Positions 6,247 to 12,475 of a stretch of DNA of 12,475 nt are shown piece by piece. Both the position numbers and the translations under genes were made by a program. The stretch is taken from contig JAOPWO010000325.1 in NCBI GenBank assembly GCA_025965635.1, forward strand, positions 1-12,475. Direction: 5' to 3'. This stretch comes from Modestobacter sp. Lineage in GTDB: Bacteria > Actinomycetota > Actinomycetes > Mycobacteriales > Geodermatophilaceae. The notes below the pieces were generated by a model. The model worked only from the letters and a program-made list of their open reading frames with translations, was not told the origin of the DNA and did not search any database. The stretch's first letter is position 1. Every line of letters begins with the position of its first letter.

Positions 6247-7425
6247 TCAGAGTCCCGCGCCGGGACGCGCTGTGAGTGACCGTCCCGTCACGGGGCCGCC
6301 GCCGGCGGGGAGCAGGAACGTGCCGGTCGGCGGATCCGCCTCTGCTGGCAGGAAGAGCCGCTGGACCGAGGCCACCACGGCCTGGGCGATGGTGCTGCGC
6401 AGCCGGGCGTCGAGCAGCAGCAGCCGGTCGACCGGGTGCGAGAGGTAGCCGCAGTCCAGCCGGACGGCGGGCATCCGGGACATCCGCAGGATGTCCCAGG
6501 TCTTCGCGTGCGAGCCGCAGTCCAGCATGCCGGTGCGCGCGATCACCTCGCGGCGGGCGAGGTTGGCGAACTGCTCCCCCACCGTGGAGCTGGCCCCGGA
6601 GCCGGTGCCGTAGTAGTAGCTGGCCACCCCGCGGGCGTGGGCCGAGCCGTGCGCCTCCATGTGCAGCGAGAGGAAGAGGTCGGCCCGGGCGTCGTTGGCG
6701 AAGGCTGTGCGCTCCTCCGCGCTGGGTCCGCCGGTGCGGCCCCGGGTCAGGTAGACGCGGGCCCCGGCGGCGGCCAGCCGGCCCTCGACCCGGGAGGCCA
6801 GGTCGAAGACCAGGTCGGCCTCGGTGGTCTCCCCCGCGGTGTAGCCGGTGTCATCGCCGCCGTGGCCGGGGTCGATCACCACGACCCGGCCGAAGAGGTG
6901 TGGGCCGGAGTCGACGAGCGAGGCGCTCTGGCGGAGCAGCTGCGGGCGGCCGCCGGTGACCCGGCGGCCCAGCTGCTTGAGCGCCCGGAGCGTGGCCGGT
7001 CCGCAGGTGCCGTCGGAGTTGAGACCGTAGTCGCGCTGGAAGGCGCGCAGCCCGGCCTCGGTCTCGGCACCCAGGATGCCGTCGGCCCGCCCGGCGTCGT
7101 AGCCGAGTTCGAGCAGCAGTTCCTGCAGCCGGCGGACGTCGTCGCCGCGGAGCAGCCGCTCGGGGTCGTAGCGGAGCAGCCGGTCACCCAGCGACCAGCG
7201 CGCCTCGTTCATGGCGCGGTAGGTCTCCTCGCCCACCCGGCCGTCGACCGACAGCCCGCGGACCTGCTGGAAGTGCCTCACGGCGAGCTCGGTCGCAGCG
7301 TCGAAGACCGCCGGACCCCGACCGGCGTCGCCGCCGCCGTCGATGGTCAGCAGGCCCAGGGCACGCAGCACCGCCTGCACCTCGGTCACTGCCGGACCGG
7401 AGCTGCCGGCGCGCAGGATCTCCAT
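6247..7425 (-). CDS. cwlM: CwlM-type N-acetylmuramoyl-L-alanine amidase family protein
   Basis: Protein of 392 residues with two peptidoglycan-binding (PG_binding_1) repeats at about 5-75 and 89-152 and an Amidase_3 domain at about 180-357. The zinc-ligand positions are H188 (DPGHGG), E202 (TEADLVFDLA) and H255 (SLHMEAH). The usual catalytic glutamate of V-E-x-G-F is an aspartate, D324 (VRLDCGYLSH). There is no signal peptide or membrane segment, so it should stay in the cytoplasm. In mycobacteria the homologue CwlM is a cytoplasmic PknB substrate that activates MurA when phosphorylated. The C-terminal tail here has threonines (T367, T369, T380, T385) where such a switch could lie, which is inference. 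ATG 7425 is supported by AGGAGGT 11 bases upstream. Position next to trxA matches M. tuberculosis Rv3915. It heads the operon with the aminotransferase and Ddl-like ligase. Confidence 0.9.
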   Translation of the reverse strand: MEILRAGSSGPAVTEVQAVLRALGLLTIDGGGDAGRGPAVFDAATELAVRHFQQVRGLSVDGRVGEETYRAMNEARWSLGDRLLRYDPERLLRGDDVRRLQELLLELGYDAGRADGILGAETEAGLRAFQRDYGLNSDGTCGPATLRALKQLGRRVTGGRPQLLRQSASLVDSGPHLFGRVVVIDPGHGGDDTGYTAGETTEADLVFDLASRVEGRLAAAGARVYLTRGRTGGPSAEERTAFANDARADLFLSLHMEAHGSAHARGVASYYYGTGSGASSTVGEQFANLARREVIARTGMLDCGSHAKTWDILRMSRMPAVRLDCGYLSHPVDRLLLLDARLRSTIAQAVVASVQRLFLPAEADPPTGTFLLPAGGGPVTGRSLTARPGAGL

Positions 7426-7436
7426 GCGGGGCTCGT

Positions 7437-7443
7437 ACCTCCT
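7437..7443 (-). promoter_or_regulatory. Ribosome binding site of cwlM
   Basis: AGGAGGT on the - strand lies 11 bases before the ATG at 7425. It is a full Shine-Dalgarno match at slightly long spacing. Confidence 0.7.
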
Positions 7444-7538
7444 GTGGGGGCGCGGAACGGGACATGACCGGACCTGTCGGTGTCGATTGTGGCCCGCCCA
7501 GCTGCCCGCCCGCCCACTGGGGCGGTGCTGAGACGATG

Positions 7539-7570
7539 AGGCCCGCCCGTCCCAGGGGACGGGCGGGCCT
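7539..7570 (-). terminator. Strong hairpin terminator behind trxA
   Basis: AGGCCCGCCCGTCCC (7539-7553) and GGGACGGGCGGGCCT (7556-7570) are exact 15-base reverse complements separated by two bases, so a stem of about 14 bp with a 4-base loop forms. It begins 15 bases after the trxA stop. No T-run follows, but the GC-rich stem is typical of actinobacterial intrinsic terminators. It separates the trx operon from the cwlM operon. Confidence 0.85.
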
Positions 7571-7585
7571 GTGGCGGGTGCGCTC

Positions 7586-7912
7586 TCAGATGTAGTCGGC
7601 GAGGTCCGAGAGGATCGCGCCCTTGGGCTTGGCCCCGATGATGCTCTTGACCGGCTTGCCGCCCTGGAACACGGTCATCGTCGGGATCGACATGACCTGG
7701 TAGTCGCGGGCCACCTGCGGGTTCTCGTCGATGTTCAGCTTGGCGATGGTGAGCTTGTCGCCGTGCTCGGCGGCGATCTCCTCGAGCACCGGGGCGACCA
7801 TCTTGCACGGTCCGCACCACTCGGCCCAGAAGTCGACGAGCACGGGCTTGTCGCTGCCCAGCACGTCGGCGGCGAAGCTGTCGTCGGTGACCTTCACGGT
7901 GTTGCCTGCCAT
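7586..7912 (-). CDS. trxA: Thioredoxin
   Basis: Small cytoplasmic disulfide reductase that passes electrons from thioredoxin reductase to protein disulfides, ribonucleotide reductase and peroxiredoxins. The 108-residue protein has the full fold: FWAEWCGPCKM places the active-site cysteines at C33 and C36, D27 is the buried aspartate, and the cis-proline is P77 (SIPTM). The reading frame is open further upstream, but the ATG at 7912 is preceded by GGGAG six bases away and gives the normal thioredoxin length, so the longer frame is rejected. It follows trxB by 40 bases and is probably co-transcribed from the SigR-type promoter in front of trxB. A strong hairpin follows the stop. Confidence 0.96.
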   Translation of the reverse strand: MAGNTVKVTDDSFAADVLGSDKPVLVDFWAEWCGPCKMVAPVLEEIAAEHGDKLTIAKLNIDENPQVARDYQVMSIPTMTVFQGGKPVKSIIGAKPKGAILSDLADYI

Positions 7913-7952
7913 GTGGAGCTCCCTGTGGTCGCGGGTGGGTGGAACAGGTGGT

Positions 7953-8960
7953 TCAGCGCTCGCCGAAGGTGTCGGCGAGCCACCGCTCGGCGTCGATCGC
8001 GGCTGCGGCACCGGTGCCGGCCGAGGTGATCGCCTGACGGTAGATGTGGTCGACGACGTCGCCGCAGGCGAAGACGCCGTCCAGGTTCGTCCGGGTGGTC
8101 GGGTGGTCGACGACCACGTACCCCTCGTCGTCCAGCTTCAGCTGGCCGACGAACAGCTCGGTCCGCGGATCGTGCCCGATGGCGACGAACACTCCGGTCA
8201 CCGCGAGCTCCTCGACGGCTCCGGTGTTGACGTCGGTGAGCTCGACGGCTGAGACCGCCTTGTCGCCGCGCACCTCGGTGACCTGCTTGTTCAGCGCCCA
8301 GCGGATCTTCGCGTTGTCCTGCGCCCGCTTGATCATGATCTTCGACGCCCGCAGCTCCTCGCGGCGGTGCACGACGGTGACCGACTTCGCGAAGCGGGTG
8401 AGGAAGGTGGCCTCCTCCATGGCGGAGTCACCGCCACCGACCACGACGATGTCCTGGTCGCGGAAGAAGAAGCCATCGCAGGTGGCGCAGGCGGACACGC
8501 CGTGGCCGAGGAGCCGGGCCTCGTTGTCCAGGCCGAGGTACCGGTACTTGGAGCCGGTCGCGACGATCACCGCGTGCGCTCGTACGACCTCGTCACCGAC
8601 CTTGATGATCTTGGGGTTGGCGGTGAGGTCCACCTCGGTGACGTCGTTGGCCACCAGCTCGGCGCCGAAGCGCTCGGCCTGCTGACGCATGTCCATCATC
8701 AGCTGGGGGCCCTGCACCCCCTCGGGGAAGCCGGGGAAGTTCTCGACCTCGGTGGTGGTCATCAGGGCGCCGCCGAACTGGGAACCCTCGAACACCAGGG
8801 GGTGCAGGTTCGCCCGGGCGGCATAGGTGGCGGCTGTGTACCCGGCGGGGCCGGACCCGATGACGACGAGGTCGCGGACCCCGTCGTGCTCGGCCGGCGG
8901 GATGGCCGGCGGGTCCTCCGGCCAGGTCGCGGGGCCGGGAGCGGGCTGGTCTGTCGTCAC
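7953..8960 (-). CDS. trxB: Thioredoxin reductase (NADPH)
   Basis: FAD-dependent enzyme that reduces thioredoxin with NADPH. From GTG 8960 the protein has 335 residues. The FAD-binding GSGPAG is at 35-40, the redox-active pair C158/C161 is in SACATCDGFF, the NADPH-binding GGGDSA is at 175-180, and the phosphate-binding HRREELR lies at 198-204. The second FAD motif FACGDVVD (297-304) and the C-terminal IYRQAITSAGTGAAAA complete the fold. About 28 N-terminal residues rich in P, E and D precede the fold. GTG 8960 has no ribosome binding site but falls within a few bases of the expected transcript start of the GGAAT-N18-GTT promoter, suggesting a leaderless mRNA. The frame stays open far upstream across the pseudokinase gene, but that part is antisense-frame noise. 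The next gene is trxA. Confidence 0.95.
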   Translation of the reverse strand: MTTDQPAPGPATWPEDPPAIPPAEHDGVRDLVVIGSGPAGYTAATYAARANLHPLVFEGSQFGGALMTTTEVENFPGFPEGVQGPQLMMDMRQQAERFGAELVANDVTEVDLTANPKIIKVGDEVVRAHAVIVATGSKYRYLGLDNEARLLGHGVSACATCDGFFFRDQDIVVVGGGDSAMEEATFLTRFAKSVTVVHRREELRASKIMIKRAQDNAKIRWALNKQVTEVRGDKAVSAVELTDVNTGAVEELAVTGVFVAIGHDPRTELFVGQLKLDDEGYVVVDHPTTRTNLDGVFACGDVVDHIYRQAITSAGTGAAAAIDAERWLADTFGER

Positions 8961-8969
8961 AGGCGGCAC

Positions 8970-8995
8970 AACGGCCAGGGTAGGGGGAGCATTCC
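8970..8995 (-). promoter_or_regulatory. SigR/SigH-type (thiol-stress ECF sigma factor) promoter of trxB-trxA
   Basis: On the - strand GGAAT (8995-8991) and GTT (8972-8970) are separated by exactly 18 bases, the consensus of Streptomyces SigR, related to mycobacterial SigH. Those sigma factors are known to control trxB-trxA after disulfide stress. The element sits in the 71-base gap between the pseudokinase stop and the trxB start, and its GTT ends 9 bases before the GTG at 8960. No sigma factor gene is in the window. Confidence 0.8.
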
Positions 8996-9031
8996 CCGGC
9001 ACCCCGGCCCCGCCCCGGAGGAGCGGCTGGG

Positions 9032-10684
9032 TCAGCCGGCGGTGAGCGGGACGACCTCGGTGAGGTCGGCACGGAAGCCGTCGTCGGCGGGCGCCAGGCC
9101 GGTGACGAAGACCAGCACCCAGCGGGTGGTGACCGGTGCGTCGAACGCCAGGTCGTCCGCGCCGCCCAGGGTGCCGGTGGCGGCGACCGGGAAGTCGTCC
9201 AGCTCGCCGGTCCCGGCCTCGCCGGTGCGCACCTCGACGGAGGCGCCGGGCGTGGTGGTCGCGACGCGGACCCCGGTCAGCTCCTGCGGCGTGCCGAGGT
9301 CGTACAGCACGCCGACGCCGGGCTTGAGGTTGCCGAAGGCGGCCGAGCCCCGGTAGGTGACCGTCGACCAGCCGGTGGCCGGGTCGCCGTCGTAGGTGCG
9401 GGGGACGTCGTCGTCGTTCTCCGGCTCCCCGTCGCCGAACGGGTTGAACAGCGTCGCGGCGGTGACCTGGCCGGGTGTGGTCGCCGGCTGCTCGGGCTCG
9501 GCGGGGGGTGCGGGGGCCGCCGGGGCTCCGGCGGCCGGGGTGGAGCGCACCGGCTCGTCGACGGAGGAGGCGACGTCGATGACGTTCTTGCCGAACCACA
9601 GCGCGAAGCCGGCGACGAGCGCCAATGCGAGCAGCGGCAGACCGATCATGGCCAACCGGCGCCGGGCCGACCGACCGGTGCCCGGCTCGTCCTCGGCTGC
9701 CGGGTACGGCCCGTCGTCGGCCTCGGCCTCGGCCTCGGCCGAGAAGGTGGACTCCCAGTCCAGGTCCTGGTCCTCCTCGGGAGCCGGCCAGCGGCTCCCG
9801 CTCCGCTCAGCGGTGCCCGGGACCGGGGGCAGACCACGGCCCAGGCGGTGCGGCCGGCCGTCCTCGTCGTCGAACCGTGAGCTCGTCGCGTCCGACGCAT
9901 CGTCGAGGTCGCGTCGGTCGCGCAGCCGGCGCAGCCACCCGCTGTCCTCGGGCGCATCCGGCCGCACCGCGTCCTGCGGGCCGGTGCGCGGGCGTTCGGT
10001 GGCCAGCAGGGTGACCATCGTGGCGACGCTGGACAGCCGGTTCGCCGGGTCGGTGGAGCGGGCCCGCCGCACCAGGGCGGCCAGGTCGGGCGAGTCGATC
10101 GCCGGGGGCCGGTCGGCGGTGCTGGTCCGGCCGGTGAGGGCCAGCTCCAGCAGCTCGCCGAGGGCCGCGATGTCGCCGGTGGCGGTGCCGGTGGCGGCGG
10201 GCACGGAGAGCAGACCGGCCAGGCCGCCCGGCCGCAGCACGACGTGGTCGGGGGTGAGCCCGCCGACGGCCAGGCCGACCCGGTGCGCCTCGGCGACCCC
10301 CTCGGCCAGCCGGCGGACCAGTGCCCGGGCCTCACGCTCGGGGAGCGGGCCGTCGCTGGCCAGCCGCTCGCGCAGCGTGGCCCCCTCGAGCCACTCGTTG
10401 ACGACGTAGGCGGCTCCACCCGGACCGTCGCCGCCGGTGCCCTCGGCGGCGTCGTAGACCATCGCCAGTGCGGGGGTGGCCAGGCCGCCGGCGGTCAGCG
10501 CCCGGTTGATCCACTCACGGGCGGCCGGACCACCGGGGGTGTGCACGCGCAGCGCGACGTCCCGGTTGAGCACGCGGTCGCGGGCCCGCCACGAGCGGAT
10601 CACGCCGGTGGCGGTCTGCTCGTCGGGCGCGGCCTGGTCGATGGGGCGGTACCGGTCGGGCAACCCGGTGGTCGTCGACGTCAC
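9032..10684 (-). CDS. Membrane pseudokinase with extracytoplasmic C-terminal domain (MurJ partner)
   Basis: This 550-residue protein combines a degenerate protein-kinase domain (about 11-230), an acidic low-complexity linker, one membrane segment (about 345-364, AMIGLPLLALALVAGFALWF) and an outside domain. The lysine of VAxK is replaced by arginine (VALRV, R46). The HRD catalytic loop reads AVGGLTPDHVVL, and no DFG motif is present, so phosphotransfer is unlikely. A Pro/Ala-rich segment at 383-405 leads to a C-terminal beta domain (about 406-546) of the type seen in discoidin-like folds. In M. tuberculosis the equivalent domains are fused to MurJ in Rv3910, and the phosphorylated pseudokinase binds FhaA to restrain lipid II flipping. 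Here it is a separate gene in murJ's frame, 24 bases after its stop. GTG 10684 is the only usable start, because the TGA lies in frame just upstream; the ribosome site is weak (GGGGG). Confidence 0.85.
   Translation of the reverse strand: MTSTTTGLPDRYRPIDQAAPDEQTATGVIRSWRARDRVLNRDVALRVHTPGGPAAREWINRALTAGGLATPALAMVYDAAEGTGGDGPGGAAYVVNEWLEGATLRERLASDGPLPEREARALVRRLAEGVAEAHRVGLAVGGLTPDHVVLRPGGLAGLLSVPAATGTATGDIAALGELLELALTGRTSTADRPPAIDSPDLAALVRRARSTDPANRLSSVATMVTLLATERPRTGPQDAVRPDAPEDSGWLRRLRDRRDLDDASDATSSRFDDEDGRPHRLGRGLPPVPGTAERSGSRWPAPEEDQDLDWESTFSAEAEAEADDGPYPAAEDEPGTGRSARRRLAMIGLPLLALALVAGFALWFGKNVIDVASSVDEPVRSTPAAGAPAAPAPPAEPEQPATTPGQVTAATLFNPFGDGEPENDDDVPRTYDGDPATGWSTVTYRGSAAFGNLKPGVGVLYDLGTPQELTGVRVATTTPGASVEVRTGEAGTGELDDFPVAATGTLGGADDLAFDAPVTTRWVLVFVTGLAPADDGFRADLTEVVPLTAG
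9718..9740. repeat. CGGCCT hexamer repeat in the pseudokinase linker
   Basis: Nearly four tandem copies of a 6-base unit encode the alternating Ala-Glu stretch (residues about 316-322) in the acidic linker. The period is a multiple of three, so slippage would change linker length without breaking the frame. Confidence 0.8.
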
Positions 10685-10708
10685 GGACGCTGCCGACCCC
10701 CTGCTCTG

Positions 10709-12451
10709 TCATCGCCCGAGTCGTGCCCGGACCCCGGCGAGCGCCCCGGTGACCTCCGGGACCTTCACCAGCACGGCTCCCGCGACCACCGCGACGCCGA
10801 TGACCACGGTACCGACGACGAGGGTTCCGAGCGAGCCCGGGACAGACCGGCCCAGCACTCCGTCGAGCCCCTGGACGACGGCCCAGCCGAGCAGTCCGGC
10901 CACCAGCGTGACCATGGACAGCTTCAGGAGGCTGCCCAGCACCCGGCGGCCACGCAGCGTGCCCAGCCGGCGGCGGAGCGCTACGTCACCGACGATCCAG
11001 CCCACGACGAAGGTGATGCTGGTCACCAGCATCAGTCCGGGCACGACGTGCCGCGGTTCCACCACCAGCGGAACCAGCAGCACCAGCGGGACACGGACGG
11101 CGACCATCACCAGTTGGATCAGGGTCGGCGTCCGGGCGTCCTTCATCGCGTAGAACACCCGCAGCTGCAGCAGGGTGATCGCCATCGGCAGCAGGCCGAC
11201 CGCGCCGATGGCCAGCGCCGTCCCGACGCTGCGGGCCTCCTCGAGCCCGGTGTTGCCGCGGGCGAACGCCACGGTGCCCAGTGCGGGGCCGAGCACGACG
11301 AGCAGCGCGGTGACCGGCAGCAGGCCCACCGCCGACAGCCGGGTGCCCAGGGACAGGTCGGCGATCACGCCCTCGACGTCCTGGCGGGCCGCGGCGCGGC
11401 TCATCCGTGGCAGCAGGGCGGTCAGCAGGGCCACCCCGATGATCCCGTAGGGCATCTGGAACAGCAGGCTGGCGTTGGACAGGGCCATCGGCCCGAGCCC
11501 GCCGGCCTCGGCGGCGGCGTTGCTCACCCGGCTGGTGACGATGACGCCGACCTGGCTGACCAGGACGTAGCCGACCACCCAGAGCCCGAGCGTGCCCGCC
11601 TCGCGCAGCCCGGTGCCGCGCACGCCCCAGCTGGGCCGCAGCGGCACACCGTGCCGGGGCAGCAGCGGCAGCAGCACCAGCGCCTGGACGGCGATGCCCA
11701 GGGTGGTGCCCGCCCCCAGCAACCACACCTGGGAGGCGGTGATCGTCGCCGGGGTGAGCTCACCGGGCCCGCTGGCCAGGATGAACAGCCCGCCGGTGAC
11801 GATGACGACGACGTTGTTCAGCACCGGTGCCCAGGCCGGGGCGCCGAAGACCCCGCGCGAGTTCAGGATGGCGGTGGCGAGCGCGCCGACGCCGTAGAAG
11901 ACGATCTCGACGAGCAGGATCCGGGCCAGCCAGTTGGCCAGCGCGATCTGCTCGGGATCGCCGTCGATGCCCATGATCGCGGTCAGCGCCGGCGCGGCCA
12001 GCACGGCGACCGCGGTCAGCACCCCCAGGCCGACCACGGCCAGGGTCAGCAGCCGCTGGGCGTAGCGCACCCCGCCGTCGGCGTCCTTCTCCTGGGCACT
12101 GACCAGGAGCGGGACGACGACCGAGGTGAGCACCCCACCGAGCAGCAGCTCGTAGACGAGGTTGGGCAGCGTGTTGGCCACGGTGTAGGCGTCGCCGACC
12201 AGACCGAGCCCGAGCACCGCGGTGAGCACCACGGTGCGCAGGAACCCGGTGAGCCGGCTGACCAGGGTGGCCACCGCCATCGTGCCGGCGGCGCGCAGGA
12301 TCCCCCGGCTGCCGCCGGGCGCTCCCTCGCGCCGCTCGACCTCTTCCTCGGTCTCCGGACCGTGGTCGGGGACCGGGGGCAGCGTCGGGATGAGCTGGGT
12401 CTCGTCCGGACCGGGCACGAAGCGCCGGCGCGCCGGGTTCGGTGGCGGCAC
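10709..12451 (-). CDS. murJ: Lipid II flippase MurJ (MviN)
   Basis: MOP-superfamily transporter that moves lipid II across the cytoplasmic membrane for peptidoglycan synthesis. The 580-residue form has a charged, Pro-rich cytoplasmic N-terminus (1-50) and then the membrane core. It carries the family motif SRLTGFLRTVVL (65-76), NTLPNLVYELLLGG (93-106) and the basic-loop region around residues 340-360 (TALLPRMSRAAARQD). The hydrophobic segments look sufficient for the usual 14 helices, but I did not count them. The GTG at 12451 has no ribosome site, and the frame remains open to the window edge at 12475, so the true start may lie outside. The stop is a TGA in the same frame as the pseudokinase downstream. 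This gene opens the - strand block as it appears here, and no promoter is visible inside the window. Confidence 0.94.
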   Translation of the reverse strand: MPPPNPARRRFVPGPDETQLIPTLPPVPDHGPETEEEVERREGAPGGSRGILRAAGTMAVATLVSRLTGFLRTVVLTAVLGLGLVGDAYTVANTLPNLVYELLLGGVLTSVVVPLLVSAQEKDADGGVRYAQRLLTLAVVGLGVLTAVAVLAAPALTAIMGIDGDPEQIALANWLARILLVEIVFYGVGALATAILNSRGVFGAPAWAPVLNNVVVIVTGGLFILASGPGELTPATITASQVWLLGAGTTLGIAVQALVLLPLLPRHGVPLRPSWGVRGTGLREAGTLGLWVVGYVLVSQVGVIVTSRVSNAAAEAGGLGPMALSNASLLFQMPYGIIGVALLTALLPRMSRAAARQDVEGVIADLSLGTRLSAVGLLPVTALLVVLGPALGTVAFARGNTGLEEARSVGTALAIGAVGLLPMAITLLQLRVFYAMKDARTPTLIQLVMVAVRVPLVLLVPLVVEPRHVVPGLMLVTSITFVVGWIVGDVALRRRLGTLRGRRVLGSLLKLSMVTLVAGLLGWAVVQGLDGVLGRSVPGSLGTLVVGTVVIGVAVVAGAVLVKVPEVTGALAGVRARLGR

Positions 12452-12475
12452 CGGGGGCAGCGCGCGGCGCGGGCG

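Noticed and set aside
4810..6279. 489-codon open frame on the + strand opposite the aminotransferase
   Set aside because: Its translation is low-complexity, rich in R, G, Q and H, with no recognisable motif, while the - strand frame has a complete PLP active site. Long antisense frames are routine in high-GC DNA.
7444..7538. Possible promoter for cwlM with a CACAAT -10-like hexamer on the - strand
   Set aside because: No matching -35 at 16-18 bases and no ECF-type pair could be found, so I do not call it, although a promoter must lie somewhere after the terminator.
7913..8011. Longer thioredoxin start adding 33 residues
   Set aside because: It would overlap the end of trxB. The ATG at 7912 has a good ribosome site and gives the standard 108-residue thioredoxin.
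8977..8982. TACCCT as a housekeeping -10 box 7 bases before a GTG at 8969
   Set aside because: The matching -35 position holds GGGGTG, unlike TTGACA. The overlapping GGAAT-N18-GTT pair is a much better explanation and favours GTG 8960.
8961..9599. Upstream extension of the trxB frame by over 200 residues
   Set aside because: The extension overlaps the pseudokinase C-terminal domain in another frame and is arginine-rich noise. The TrxB fold and promoter place the start at about 8960.
9780..9800. 8-bp hairpin (GGGAGCCG / CGGCTCCC) within the pseudokinase linker
   Set aside because: Short GC-rich pairings inside coding sequence are expected by chance at this base composition, and nothing in the position suggests a role.
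10515..10712. 65-codon frame starting with an ATG that overlaps the murJ stop (ATGA)
   Set aside because: It lies out of frame inside the pseudokinase N-terminus and encodes an Arg/Pro-rich shadow. The overlap is probably chance.

Overview
This window is a high-GC actinobacterial chromosome segment next to the replication origin. The order yidC (tail), jag, rsmG, parA, parB on the + strand, facing murJ, membrane pseudokinase, trxB, trxA, cwlM, aminotransferase and Ddl-like ligase on the - strand, matches the Mycobacterium tuberculosis block from gid (Rv3919c) to mviN (Rv3910), which is known from memory of that genome. Codon use, GTG starts, a separate murJ and pseudokinase, and the N-terminal extensions suggest a non-mycobacterial actinobacterium. 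Geodermatophilaceae or a close family is my guess, but no search was run.

Layout. Bases 1-44 are the last codons of yidC. Bases 133-2592 hold jag, rsmG and parA, with jag/rsmG sharing a 4-base overlap and two perfect parS dyads between rsmG and parA; parB follows to 3700. Bases 3701-3784 lie between convergent genes and contain two hairpin-forming dyads. Bases 3785-7425 (- strand) form a cell-wall-flavoured operon read cwlM, PLP aminotransferase, Ddl-like ligase. Bases 7426-7585 are intergenic, with a strong hairpin terminator behind trxA. Bases 7586-8960 are trxB-trxA, preceded by a SigR/SigH-type promoter element. Bases 9032-12451 are murJ followed by a pseudokinase in the same reading frame, separated by one TGA and eight codons. 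No gap between genes exceeds 300 bases. I saw no tRNA, rRNA, mobile element or CRISPR array.

Function. The + strand half serves membrane insertion, rRNA methylation and chromosome segregation (ParA, ParB and their parS sites together). The - strand half links peptidoglycan control (MurJ flippase, pseudokinase partner, CwlM-type regulator, D-Ala-D-Ala ligase relative) with thioredoxin redox balance.

Most of this is conserved core genome. The points most worth a second look are the SigR-type promoter that appears to make trxB leaderless, a 32-codon reading frame that bridges rsmG and parA by ATGA overlaps and contains both parS sites, a probable CTG start for jag, the in-frame TGA between murJ and its pseudokinase, and the Glu-to-Asp change in CwlM.
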